The notes: generated by a model from the letters alone, not told the origin. A stretch of 35,541 nucleotides of DNA from Clostridium thermobutyricum (GCA_016841565.1 JAENYX010000003.1:78030-113570); one strand, 5' to 3'; counted from the stretch's first letter, positions 16,755 to 25,314 are shown. Numbers and translations are program-made.

Positions 16755-18143
16755 ATGAAAAGCAGAAAGTTAATGAGCACTGTATTGGCAGTAGTATTGG
16801 TGACCGCTTTAGCTGTAGCCGCAATAGCTTCTCCGGCTGCATTCGATCAGAAGATAGTTTCACAGATAAGTGTTCCGCGTATGATGGAGGATGTGAGATA
16901 TCTATCCGAGGACATTGGCGTAAGGATAGCAAGTTCACCGGAGGAAGAAATGGCCTCAGATTATATTGCCGATGTTTTTCAGAAATATGGTTATGATGTT
17001 GAAATACAGGAGTTTCCTTATGCAAATAGAATTGCCTATGTAACTATGCTGGAACCGGAAATGAAGAAAATAGATGTAAGAATAGGCGGTTCACGTACAA
17101 ATGCGCCCTTGACGGGTCCTGAAGGAATAACCGGTAAGGTTGTTGACTGTGGCTTCGGAGGCCCGGAAGAATTTCCTGCGGAGGTAGAGGGTAATATCGC
17201 ACTAATAAGAAGAGGCCAACAGACCTTTGTTAATATGTACAACAATGCAAGGGCAGCCGGCGCTGTCGCAGTTTTGATTCAAAACTATTCCTGGACTGCG
17301 TTTAGCGCTAACGTAGGTACGGCTACTATTCCGTATGCAACCCTCAACGATGAAGCAGGTGAATTGCTGAGGGGAGGTAATGTGGTAATCAACTATAAGT
17401 CCATACAAGCGGATACCTCAAGAAACGTAATAGCAACAAGAAAGCCAGACAACAAAAACAAAGATACAGGGTACGTAGTAGTTCTTTCAGCGCATTATGA
17501 TTCGGTTCCTACGGCTCCCGGAGCAAACGATAATGGCTCCGGAACGGCTGCTTTACTGGAATTGGCACGGATATTAAAGTCTCAGCCAATAGATATGGAA
17601 ATCCGTTTCTTAGCCTGCGGTGCCGAGGAAGTGGGGCTGGTAGGTTCCCGCTATTATGTGTCCCAACTTTCAGCCCAAGAGAGAGAAAGGATAATAGCCA
17701 ATTATAATATGGATATGGTTGCTACTGCAGGCGAAGCGCAATCATTGCTCTATGTCAATACACTGGACGGAGACAATCTGGTGGCAAGAACGGCGCGGGC
17801 GGCTGCAGAAAGGCTAGGATACAGCGACTACTTACTAGCGCCATACCACAGAGGTTCCAGTGACCATCAAGCCTTCTACGAAGGGGGAATTGAAGGCGGT
17901 AACTTTATCTGGAGGGAGCCGGGAACAGCTGCTCTTGAGCCTTGGTATCACCAGCCCCACGACACAATGGAACATATTAGCCAAGAGCGTTTTAAAATCG
18001 CAGCAGATATTGTTGGGGCTGCATGCTACAGCGTTATCCGTCCCGATACGCCGAGTTTGATACACAGCAGAACAGGATATGGTGAAACAATTGAACTTAT
18101 TGAGTTTGTACCTGAAGGAGTAGAAGAGGTACCGGAAATATAA
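16755..18143 (+). CDS. Exported M28-family metallopeptidase with PA domain
   Basis: A 462-residue zinc aminopeptidase, likely secreted. An N-terminal signal peptide (KSRK, then a hydrophobic run ending near AIASPA) is followed by a PA insert domain (about residues 110-200, including GNIALIRRG and AGAVAVLIQN). The M28 catalytic domain comes next, with ligands visible at H247 (SAHYDS), D259 (GANDNGSG), E291-E292 (GAEEVG), D320 (NMDMV) and a His in the YHQPHDT motif (399-402). It would remove N-terminal residues from extracellular peptides. ATG 16755 follows GGAGGGG (16741-16747). A strong palindromic hairpin follows. An exported C69 dipeptidase gene lies downstream on the same strand. Confidence 0.9.
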   Translation: MKSRKLMSTVLAVVLVTALAVAAIASPAAFDQKIVSQISVPRMMEDVRYLSEDIGVRIASSPEEEMASDYIADVFQKYGYDVEIQEFPYANRIAYVTMLEPEMKKIDVRIGGSRTNAPLTGPEGITGKVVDCGFGGPEEFPAEVEGNIALIRRGQQTFVNMYNNARAAGAVAVLIQNYSWTAFSANVGTATIPYATLNDEAGELLRGGNVVINYKSIQADTSRNVIATRKPDNKNKDTGYVVVLSAHYDSVPTAPGANDNGSGTAALLELARILKSQPIDMEIRFLACGAEEVGLVGSRYYVSQLSAQERERIIANYNMDMVATAGEAQSLLYVNTLDGDNLVARTARAAAERLGYSDYLLAPYHRGSSDHQAFYEGGIEGGNFIWREPGTAALEPWYHQPHDTMEHISQERFKIAADIVGAACYSVIRPDTPSLIHSRTGYGETIELIEFVPEGVEEVPEI

Positions 18144-18203
18144 ATAATGCATATGTCGGTAAATAGAATAGAGATGTAATGCGCTATTTGGCTGCAAGAT
18201 AGT

Positions 18204-18244
18204 ACCTCCTATATAACACTGTCAGTGTTATATAGGAGGTTTTG
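18204..18244 (+). terminator. Perfect 37-bp palindrome, terminator-like
   Basis: ACCTCCTATATAACACTG (18204-18221) and its exact complement (18223-18240) flank a single T, followed by TTTT. It is 60 bases after the peptidase stop. The right arm ends in a full Shine-Dalgarno word (AGGAGGT) and the left arm begins with its complement. Confidence 0.65.
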
Positions 18245-18598
18245 CGTTGACAAACTATGCGTTGTCCGGTTTCCAACTGCTGTCAATACATAGTGCAATT
18301 AATAAGTTGATGTGATATTGGCGGACAGAGGCATAGATGTTGTAATCTGGTGGAGAACGATTTTAATTAATGGGTACAAGTCTTCTACAAAAAATATAGT
18401 CTTTCAGGGATAAGATTAAATATGAATCCTGTTGTTGATGGAAGCAATAGTAAGCCCCTGACCAACTGAGAAGGGTGAGACAGGTACGTCACGCTGAGTA
18501 TCATTAGAGTAAAGGAGGTGAAAAACTCCATAGTTGAGATGAGGACTATTGGCATAATTTTTCTGTGCATAATAAACTAACAAAAGGAGGAAATGATT
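18245..18598 (+). other. Gene-free leader of the C69 dipeptidase gene
   Basis: About 350 bases with no supported gene. It holds an AAAGGAGG at about 18513-18520 followed by a 20-codon GTG frame overlapping the site itself, which I do not consider a gene, and a small GGAG/CTCC hairpin there. No known riboswitch pattern was recognised. Confidence 0.4.
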
Positions 18599-20422
18599 AT
18601 GCAGTGGAGGTTGAAAAGCAGGCAATTGGCTTTAAGCGCTGTGCTGGTATTTGTACTGGTTATTGGGTTGGCGCTGCCGGCCTATGCCGACTGCAGCAGC
18701 ATTATAGTTGGAAAGAACGTCTCTGAAACGGGTGAGGTCCTGCTGGGCCACAATGAAGATAACGGCGGCCGCCTGGTGATGCCCCTTTATATTATGCCCA
18801 GGATGACCCATGAGCCGGGCGAGTATATTATAATGGAAGAGGCTGCAGCTCCCATACCGCAGGTGGAAGAGACCTGGGGCTTCATGTGGAGCGAGACCCG
18901 GACTCCCGGAGGAGCATCCTTTAGTGATGGCTTCATAAATGAGTGGGGGGTAGCGATAGTAAGCGACAGCTGTGCTAATTCCAATGAGCGAGATCCGGAG
19001 TTGGTGGACGGTGGGATAGGCTATGGGATTAGAAGAATTGCTGCCGAAAGGGCAAGGAGTGCAAGAGAAGCGGTGGAGATAATAGCTGAACTGGTTGAAA
19101 CTTACGGATATAATGCTTCGGGCAGGTCATACCAGATAGCCGACAAGGACGAGGGCTGGATGATGCAGCTTGTGTACGGTAAACACTACGCAGCTCAGAG
19201 GGTAGGGGACGATGAGGTGGCCTTCATTCCCAACCGCTATACAATCAGGGAAGTCGATTTTGACGATACCGAAAACTATATCCTTTCTCCCGATCTGATT
19301 ACCTATGCCATAGATCAGGGTTGGTATACCCCTGCCGTCGATGGGGATTACAGCGACTTTGACTTTGCCAGGGCATACCAAAGAAACTATCAGGTAAATG
19401 ATATCCGCCAGAGGAATGCCTATAGGTTACTGCTGGGCAGGGAGATAGAAAACGACGAGGAGCTGCCCTTCGCGGTAACGCTGGACAGGAAACTTGGCAT
19501 TGAGGATGTGAAGGAAATCCTGAGAACCCATTACAAGGGTACTTCCGACGATTTGACAAATGGCTATGAAAGCTCACCCCACTACACATCCAACCGGGTA
19601 ATCTGTACTTCTAGCACTCAAGAGAGTTCGGTTATTCAGTTTAGGGATAACCCTGACTTTACTGTATACTGGCGTACATCCGGTCATCCCTGCACAAGCC
19701 CGTATATTCCTTTCTATTTAGGCATTGAAGAGGTTCCGGACGGTTTTGGATGGATTGACCCGGTAGAGGGAATGGCCAACCATTTCAACTCACCACCGAT
19801 TGAAGATTTTGACTACAATGCAGACAGGGCATGGTGGAGCTTTATGGATCTTCAGTACCTGGCCGATCCCCAATACGGTGAAGTGATTGATGAAATACAA
19901 AAAGATATATTTGGATTAGAGAAAGAATGGGCAAACAGGCAAAAGGGAACTGAGACTGCTGCCTACGCCCAGTATAAAAACAATCCCGATAAGGCAAGGG
20001 AATTCCTGACCGATTATACCAATAAGGAAGCCGGCAAAGCCGTGGATCTTGCTAAAAAGCTTTATGATAAGCTGGCAAAAGTGGATATTGATATACTGGC
20101 CGACCAAATGAGCAAAGGCGCCGACAGCAGTGAACTCGTGTCGGTTGCCGTACTTACCAAGGGTAAATTCAAGGCTGAAGACGTTGACCCCTCAACGTTA
20201 AGACTTGGGGCGGGCTACCGGTCGCCGGGCAGTTGGGCTTCTGTAAAGGAGAGCTCCATGGAAGACGTAAATGGTGACGGAAAGGAAGACCTGGTTGTCA
20301 GGTTCAGTGTAAGGGATGTGGTGCGGCAACTGACGGTTTGTTATACCGATATATGGCTGTCGGGGGCAACCTTCGATGGAGAAAGGTTTGTTGCCAAGGA
20401 CCTGGTGGATATTATCCAGTAA
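18599..20422 (+). CDS. Exported C69 (U34) family dipeptidase, Ntn hydrolase
   Basis: A 607-residue exported peptidase of the PepD/C69 family. A signal peptide (KSR, long hydrophobic run, then ALPAYAD) is followed directly by Cys32 in ADCSSIIVGK, the expected N-terminal nucleophile after processing. Family marks include GEVLLGHNEDNGG, an N-rich GFINEWGVAIVSDSC segment and the YNASGRSYQIADKDEGWMM region. Near the C-terminus EDVNGDGKEDLVVRFSV resembles a calcium-binding dockerin/FG-GAP loop. It would cleave dipeptides outside the cell. ATG 18599 is 8 bases after AAGGAGG; the ATG at 18593 is too close to that site. Its terminator has been split by an inserted element. Confidence 0.88.
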   Translation: MQWRLKSRQLALSAVLVFVLVIGLALPAYADCSSIIVGKNVSETGEVLLGHNEDNGGRLVMPLYIMPRMTHEPGEYIIMEEAAAPIPQVEETWGFMWSETRTPGGASFSDGFINEWGVAIVSDSCANSNERDPELVDGGIGYGIRRIAAERARSAREAVEIIAELVETYGYNASGRSYQIADKDEGWMMQLVYGKHYAAQRVGDDEVAFIPNRYTIREVDFDDTENYILSPDLITYAIDQGWYTPAVDGDYSDFDFARAYQRNYQVNDIRQRNAYRLLLGREIENDEELPFAVTLDRKLGIEDVKEILRTHYKGTSDDLTNGYESSPHYTSNRVICTSSTQESSVIQFRDNPDFTVYWRTSGHPCTSPYIPFYLGIEEVPDGFGWIDPVEGMANHFNSPPIEDFDYNADRAWWSFMDLQYLADPQYGEVIDEIQKDIFGLEKEWANRQKGTETAAYAQYKNNPDKAREFLTDYTNKEAGKAVDLAKKLYDKLAKVDIDILADQMSKGADSSELVSVAVLTKGKFKAEDVDPSTLRLGAGYRSPGSWASVKESSMEDVNGDGKEDLVVRFSVRDVVRQLTVCYTDIWLSGATFDGERFVAKDLVDIIQ

Positions 20423-20453
20423 CAAAATAACACTATGCCGTAAATAAAAAATT

Positions 20454-20617
20454 ACACGCCGAAAGGAGACTGCTGAAAAACTACACTTTTTTGCTTGTCA
20501 TTCTGAAACGCAGTTGAAGAATCTAATGCTTTCAATAACTTAAAGATCCTTCGCTGTCGCTCAGGATGACAAAAAGGGACTTTTTCAGTGGTCTCGCCGA
20601 AAGGCGTGTGATTTTTT
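20454..20617 (+). terminator. Terminator of the dipeptidase gene, split by an insertion
   Basis: The left arm ACACGCC (20454-20460) with GAAAGG and the right part CGCCGAAAGGCGTGTGATTTTTT (20595-20617, in two pieces) would join into a classic ACACGCC-GAAA-GGCGTGT terminator if 20467-20604 were removed. After insertion only a 4-bp CGCC/GGCG stem with the T-run remains adjacent. Confidence 0.8.
20467..20594. mobile_element. 128-bp MITE-like element, copy B, with 10-bp target duplication
   Basis: The ends AGACTGCTGAAAAA (20467-20480) and TTTTTCAGTGGTCT (20581-20594) are inverted repeats with two mismatches. They are flanked by identical CGCCGAAAGG copies at 20457-20466 and 20595-20604. The inner 76 bp (20496-20571) has the same TGTCATTCTG/CTCAGGATGACA ends as the element at 15065-15140. 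There is no coding capacity. The insertion lies in the dipeptidase gene terminator. Confidence 0.85.
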
Positions 20618-20705
20618 ATGTTCAAAATATTGTTTTGGTAGGCTAAAGAAGGGTAATTATCTAATAATGCATGTTTGATATTTCACAAATTTACACTTTA
20701 CAGGG

Positions 20706-20734
20706 TTGATTTTACCTAAGCTCTGTTTTATAAT
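20706..20734 (+). promoter_or_regulatory. Sigma-A promoter of the persulfide reductase fusion gene
   Basis: TTGATT (20706-20711) and TATAAT (20729-20734) with a 17-base spacer, 54 bases before the start codon. Confidence 0.8.
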
Positions 20735-20742
20735 TAACATAC

Positions 20743-20764
20743 ATACCCCCTACCCAGGGGGAGA
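20743..20764 (+). promoter_or_regulatory. CsoR/CstR-like operator candidate
   Basis: ATACCCCC (20743-20750) and GGGGG (20757-20761) flank TACCCA, overlapping the expected transcription start. AT-bounded C-tract/G-tract pairs of this kind are the operator type of CsoR-family regulators, whose CstR branch controls persulfide genes. No regulator gene is in the window, so this is an inference from site and neighbour. Confidence 0.45.
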
Positions 20765-20787
20765 GGGAATAGATGGGAGGAATGTAT

Positions 20788-23268
20788 ATGAAAACGGTGA
20801 TTGTCGGAGGAGTAGCAGGCGGGGCAAGCGCTGCTGCCAGGCTTAGAAGGCTGGACGAAAACGCTGAGATTGTCATGTTTGAAAGGGGAGAATATATATC
20901 CTATGCAAACTGCGGGCTGCCATATTATATTGGTCAAACCATAAAGGAGAGAGACAGCCTACTGGTGCAGACTCCTGAGGCAATGAAGGATATGTTTAAT
21001 ATAGACGTAAGGATAAACAGCCAGGTTAAAGCCATTGACAGAGATAAGAAAGAAGTAATAGTCATGAATCTGGTGACCGGGGATCAATACAGGGAGAGCT
21101 ACGACAAGCTGGTTCTCTCGCCGGGGGCAATGCCGGTAAAACCGCCCATACCGGGAATTGACCTTGAAAACATTTATACATTGAGGACGGTACCGGATAC
21201 CGATGCAATTAAGGAAGCTGTAGACAAGGGAAGGCCGGATAAGGCGGTGGTAGTGGGAGGAGGCTTTATTGGCCTGGAAATGGCCGAAAATCTGCATTCA
21301 AGAGGAATAGATGTCACCATCGTGGAAGCGGCCGATCAGGTAATGGCTCCCATTGATTACGAAATGGCTTGTATGGTTCACAATCATATAATGTCAAAGG
21401 GAGTAAAGCTGTACCTTAAGGATGGAGTTAAGGCCTTCCACCGAGAAGGAAACGGGGTTAATGTAGAGCTTCAAAGCGGAAAGCGCGTGGGTGCCGATAT
21501 GGTAATACTGGCAATCGGGGTAAAACCGGATGTGGCGCTGGCGGCTGACGCCGGGCTGGAGACAGGCCAGCGTCGAGGCATTAAGGTTAATTCATATCTG
21601 CAGACTTCCGATCCGGATATATACGCAGTGGGGGATGCAATAGAAGTTAATGATTTTGTTAACGGGGGCGATACCGTTATTCCATTGGCCGGCCCCGCCA
21701 ACAAACAGGGAAGGATAGCTGCAAACAATATATACGGAGCAGGGGAGAAATACCGGGGTACCCAGGGTACTTCGGTGGTAAAGGTGTTTGACCTTACGGT
21801 TGCAGCCACCGGTAACAGTGAAAAACTGCTTCAAAGGGTTGGTATGGATTACAGGAAAAGCTATACCGAATCCAATTCCCATGCCGGGTACTATCCCGGA
21901 GCATTTCCAATGAATGTCAAGCTTTTGTATGCTGAAGACGGCAGGGTGTTGGGGGCACAGATTGTAGGATATGACGGTGTCGATAAGAGGATAGATGTAC
22001 TGGCTGCCGCCATCAGGTTCGGCAAAACGGTATATGACCTTGAGGAGCTGGAGCTTGCCTATGCGCCTCCCTATTCTTCGGCAAAGGACCCGGTCAATAT
22101 GGCGGGGTACGTTGCAGCCAATCATCTGAAGGGTGATATGGATATTATATACTGGGACCAGGTGGACCGGTTGGAAAGGGAAAGCTCTTTCCTGCTGGAT
22201 ATTAGAGTTCCCGAGGAAGTCAGGACGGGCTCTATTGAAGGTTCGGTAAATATCCCGTTGAACCAGTTGAGAGACAGGATTAGTGAAATACCGGGCGACA
22301 AAGAGATAATAGTGTACTGCCAGATAGGATTAAGGGCGTATTTTGCATACAGGATACTTACGCAAAAGGGTTATAAGAACGTCAGGAACCTTTCGGGCGG
22401 GTATAAGCTGTATAAGGCTGTAAAACAGGCCGAGAAGAATTTGAAGGGCCAGTCTGGGGAGGGGTCAGGCAAAACGGCAGGTACTGCCGGTGAAGGTGCT
22501 GAAGGAGGCAGTGTGGAACAGGATGCTGACGCTGTAGTCAGGCTGAATGCATGCGGCCTTTCATGTCCCGGCCCTATTATGCAGGTCTATAAGGCAATAC
22601 AGAGCATGGAGGAGGGTCAGGTACTGGAGGTAACTGCAACCGATCCGGGATTTGTTAACGACATAAGACAATGGTGTGACAGCACTGGGAATACCCTTCT
22701 TGGGAGCGGGAAGGATCAGAAGAGTTTTTTCGCAAAGATAAGAAAGGGGTGCGCCGAAAAAGACATGCGGACGGGGGCCTGCGAAGTTCCCGGAAGTACC
22801 GACAATAAGACCCTGGTTGTTTTCAGCGGTGACCTGGATAAAGCCATAGCCTCATTTGTTATTGCCAACGGAGCTGCTGCAATGGGCAGGAAGGTTACTA
22901 TGTTTTTCACTTTCTGGGGTCTCAACATCCTGCGGAAAGACCGGTTGGTGAATGTAGAAAAGGGATTCATGGATAAAATGTTCGGAAGGATGATGCCGAG
23001 GGGCAGCAAAAAGCTTGGCTTATCCAATATGAATATGGCTGGATTGGGATCCAGGCTTATCAGAAAGGTAATGCGGGATAAGAATATTTCCTCCCTGGAG
23101 GAACTGATTGAGCAGGCAAAGGAGAACGGGGTAAGACTTATGGCCTGCAATATGTCCATGGACGTTATGGGGATAATGAGGGAGGAGCTCATTGACGGTA
23201 TTGAAGTTGGCGGTGTGGCGGCCTATCTGGGAGAAGCTGAAAAGGCTAACGTGAATTTGTTTATATAA
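20788..23268 (+). CDS. CoA-disulfide reductase-rhodanese-TusA-DsrE-like fusion
   Basis: An 826-residue multi-domain sulfur enzyme. Residues 1-445 form a FAD/NAD(P)H disulfide reductase of the CoADR/NADH oxidase type, with GGVAGGASAAARLRRL and the single redox Cys42 in YANCGLPYYIG. About 450-550 is a rhodanese domain, with active Cys511 in YCQIGLRAY. About 588-660 is a TusA domain, with Cys593 in SCPGP. About 675-826 is a DsrE/DsrF-like domain containing ACNMSMDVMG. It likely reduces CoA-persulfide or polysulfide and passes sulfur between domains. ATG 20788 is 7 bases after GGGAGG; two earlier in-frame ATGs overlap or abut that site. It has its own promoter and terminator. Confidence 0.9.
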   Translation: MKTVIVGGVAGGASAAARLRRLDENAEIVMFERGEYISYANCGLPYYIGQTIKERDSLLVQTPEAMKDMFNIDVRINSQVKAIDRDKKEVIVMNLVTGDQYRESYDKLVLSPGAMPVKPPIPGIDLENIYTLRTVPDTDAIKEAVDKGRPDKAVVVGGGFIGLEMAENLHSRGIDVTIVEAADQVMAPIDYEMACMVHNHIMSKGVKLYLKDGVKAFHREGNGVNVELQSGKRVGADMVILAIGVKPDVALAADAGLETGQRRGIKVNSYLQTSDPDIYAVGDAIEVNDFVNGGDTVIPLAGPANKQGRIAANNIYGAGEKYRGTQGTSVVKVFDLTVAATGNSEKLLQRVGMDYRKSYTESNSHAGYYPGAFPMNVKLLYAEDGRVLGAQIVGYDGVDKRIDVLAAAIRFGKTVYDLEELELAYAPPYSSAKDPVNMAGYVAANHLKGDMDIIYWDQVDRLERESSFLLDIRVPEEVRTGSIEGSVNIPLNQLRDRISEIPGDKEIIVYCQIGLRAYFAYRILTQKGYKNVRNLSGGYKLYKAVKQAEKNLKGQSGEGSGKTAGTAGEGAEGGSVEQDADAVVRLNACGLSCPGPIMQVYKAIQSMEEGQVLEVTATDPGFVNDIRQWCDSTGNTLLGSGKDQKSFFAKIRKGCAEKDMRTGACEVPGSTDNKTLVVFSGDLDKAIASFVIANGAAAMGRKVTMFFTFWGLNILRKDRLVNVEKGFMDKMFGRMMPRGSKKLGLSNMNMAGLGSRLIRKVMRDKNISSLEELIEQAKENGVRLMACNMSMDVMGIMREELIDGIEVGGVAAYLGEAEKANVNLFI

Positions 23269-23280
23269 TCCATGAGCAAT

Positions 23281-23322
23281 AAAGCCTGTGATTGAGCGGT
23301 ATAATCCATCACAGGCTTTTTT
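23281..23322 (+). terminator. Intrinsic terminator after the persulfide fusion gene
   Basis: AAAGCCTGTGAT (23281-23292) pairs with ATCACAGGCTTT (23308-23319), 15-base loop, with T6 at the end. It begins 12 bases after the stop codon. Confidence 0.85.
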
Positions 23323-23459
23323 AATGGCGCATTTAACATTTGACGCACATTCCATATTTACCGGATGGTTTATTTTTTCCTTATTCTAGTATAAAATTTA
23401 ATACAGGAAAGAAAATCCGGACAGAAATCTGAGCCGTAATGCTTATAGGGGAGGGTCAT

Positions 23460-24104
23460 ATGCAACAATACAAGAGCAAAGTAGATTTAATCTATGAGCT
23501 TCTTATAGAAAATATTGAGAAGAGCGTGTACAAACAAGGGGACAGGTTGGTAATAAGTAAAATTGCCAAACAATGCAATGTAAGTGATATTCCTGTGAGG
23601 GAGGCGTTGCGGCGGCTTGAAAGTGAAGGATATATAAAGACAAAGGCAAATCAGGGTGCGGTAATTACATGTTTTAACCGGGATAAGCTTATTAGCATTT
23701 TTCAAATCAAAGGTGTACTGGAAGGTTATGCTACGAGGATTAGTATTGACTTTCAAACTCCCAACAGCATAAAACATTTGCATGAAAAAAACGACCTGAT
23801 AAAAAAAGCCCTGGACGAACACGATATTGCACAGTATTCTGAATTGAACATGCAGTTCCATTTAGGGATATATGAGTGCATTCCACAGAAGGAATTGTAC
23901 AATATGATATGTGATTTATGGAAAAAATGGAGCATTACAAAATCTGTTTTTGATGTGGTTCCCAGAAGAATCGAGTCTTCAATACAAGAACATGAGGAGA
24001 TACTCAAATTGATAGAACAAAAGGAATATGACCAGGCCGAGCAGTATATGAGGTACCATAAATTCACAGCGGGAAATGAGCTGGTCAAACAGATTGACGA
24101 GTAA
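23460..24104 (+). CDS. GntR-family transcription regulator (FCD type)
   Basis: A 214-residue regulator. The N-terminal winged helix-turn-helix reads ISKIAKQCNVSDIPVREALR then RLESEGYIKTKANQGAVI, typical of the FadR/FCD branch. An all-helical ligand-binding domain follows (IKGVLEGYATRISID, an N..FH segment near LNMQFHLGIYEC, and QEHEEIL with a metal-type His). FCD domains usually bind carboxylates or a metal-bound acid. ATG 23460 follows GGGGAGGG; an ATG 7 codons upstream overlaps the same region without its own site. The nearest downstream genes (ECF S component and DUF1893) are 270 bases away and could be its targets, but this is not shown. Confidence 0.88.
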   Translation: MQQYKSKVDLIYELLIENIEKSVYKQGDRLVISKIAKQCNVSDIPVREALRRLESEGYIKTKANQGAVITCFNRDKLISIFQIKGVLEGYATRISIDFQTPNSIKHLHEKNDLIKKALDEHDIAQYSELNMQFHLGIYECIPQKELYNMICDLWKKWSITKSVFDVVPRRIESSIQEHEEILKLIEQKEYDQAEQYMRYHKFTAGNELVKQIDE

Positions 24105-24374
24105 GACGGTATATACGAACGGTTTTATTATCAATAACCGGATGTATACTATTTTACATCTCCCGGGGTATGATTAATAATTCATACTTCAGGAGATTTC
24201 TTATGATTTGGTGTAGTATTAAGCCGGGTTTTAAGATAAAATTTATAGGAGAAGGCTGAAAATTTCAAAGGAAGCGCCGATGGCTGATATATGGATAATC
24301 TCTGCCGTCAATGTTAGGAAATAGAAAAAATACGGATTAGCAAAAAAAAAGTACTAGGATAAGGAGGTATTTGT
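24105..24374 (+). other. Leader region before the ECF S-component gene
   Basis: 270 bases without a gene. Two small hairpins follow the GntR stop: CCGG-ATGTA with TACAT-CTC-CCGG at about 24138-24165, and GTATGA with TCATAC at about 24168-24187. From 24245 a purine-rich GGAGAAGGCTGAAAATTTCA stretch with several short complementary segments (GATGGC, CTGCC) could be a folded leader. I tried FMN, TPP, THF, preQ1, cobalamin, glycine and c-di-GMP-I patterns by eye and none fitted. Confidence 0.4.
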
Positions 24375-24923
24375 ATGTACAAGATTCCATTAAAACACTA
24401 TTTATACGGGGCTTTTTTCCTGGCGCTTGCGGTATTGGTCCCACAGCTGTTCCATCTCACCGGTGTAGGGGGTACGATTTTTCTGCCCATGCATATACCG
24501 GTTATCCTGGCAGGAATGCTGGTATGCCCAATGATTGGTTTATATGTGGGTATAATAGCTCCTATCATCAGCCATCTGCTCACGGGTATGCCGCCCATAT
24601 CGCCGCCTATTTTGCCTCTTATGGTTATTGAGTTGGGGGCCTATGGATTTGTAGCCGGGCTTTTGCACAAAATTTTCAAGAAAAACATATATCTGTCCCT
24701 GTTTTTCTCCATGGTAATAGGAAGGACCATGCTGGGAGCAGCCGCCTTTATAATGATGAGGTTCTTTGGGCTGAAAATCGACCCGATAGTATATGTTAAG
24801 GGCGCCATAGCAACAGGAATACCGGGGATTATTTTGCAGCTGGCATTGATTCCTGTCCTTGTGTTTATGATTGAGAGGGGAGTAGCATATGCGAGATCTG
24901 GAGATAGCAACCCGTCAGCTTAA
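24375..24923 (+). CDS. ECF transporter S component, substrate unknown
   Basis: A 182-residue membrane protein with about six hydrophobic segments. It carries the Pfam ECF-S pattern: FLPMHIPVILAGMLVCPMIG, then a loop with HLLTGMPPISPP and a MVIELGAYGFVAGLL segment. S components bind a vitamin or other small nutrient and work with a shared EcfT/EcfA module, which is not encoded here and would come from elsewhere. AAGGAGG at 24360-24366 sets the ATG. The gene end overlaps the next gene by 35 bases, so the two should be co-translated. The substrate cannot be read from the sequence. Confidence 0.85.
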   Translation: MYKIPLKHYLYGAFFLALAVLVPQLFHLTGVGGTIFLPMHIPVILAGMLVCPMIGLYVGIIAPIISHLLTGMPPISPPILPLMVIELGAYGFVAGLLHKIFKKNIYLSLFFSMVIGRTMLGAAAFIMMRFFGLKIDPIVYVKGAIATGIPGIILQLALIPVLVFMIERGVAYARSGDSNPSA

Positions 24924-25314
24924 AAATAGTAGTTATGCCTTTGTTGCGGTGAAAGATGGAAATGTAATTTGCTGTAAAGAAGGAGGGGGTATCAAGCCCC
25001 TCCTTCATGCCATAGATGAACTGGGAGAGGATATGAAGGGGAGCTGTGTGGCCGATAAGGTAATTGGAAAAGCGGCGGCGGCCCTGTGTGTTTTTGGGGG
25101 GGTAATTGGAATATATACTCCCGTTATGAGCCGGTCTGCAGTTGGAATACTTGAGGAAAATGGCGTCGTATATTCGGCCGACTATATGGCACAGGGGATT
25201 CTCAATAAGGATAAGTCCGACCTGTGTCCATTGGAGAAACTGACGGCGGATGCAGACTGCTGTGAGGATATTTTGGATATAGTGAGGGAATTTACCGGAA
25301 GACCTTTTAAGTAG
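24889..25314 (+). CDS. DUF1893 protein overlapping the ECF S-component gene
   Basis: A 141-residue cytoplasmic protein of the DUF1893 family, which has a cytidine-deaminase-like fold in its known Thermotoga structure. Visible features are a short strand-rich N-terminus (SYAFVAVKDGNVIC), a GKAAAALCVFGGVIGIYTPVMS helix-strand region and a C-terminal cysteine pair in DADCCEDILDIVREF. The typical deaminase H-[AC]-E and PCxxC zinc motifs are not present, so classical deamination is not supported. The start overlaps the S component by 35 bases, which links its function to the imported compound. No assigned reaction is known to me. Confidence 0.8.
   Translation: MRDLEIATRQLKNSSYAFVAVKDGNVICCKEGGGIKPLLHAIDELGEDMKGSCVADKVIGKAAAALCVFGGVIGIYTPVMSRSAVGILEENGVVYSADYMAQGILNKDKSDLCPLEKLTADADCCEDILDIVREFTGRPFK

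Noticed and set aside
18519..18581. 20-codon GTG frame in the dipeptidase leader after AAAGGAGG
   Set aside because: The start codon overlaps the ribosome site and the peptide has no repeated regulatory codons or conserved features.
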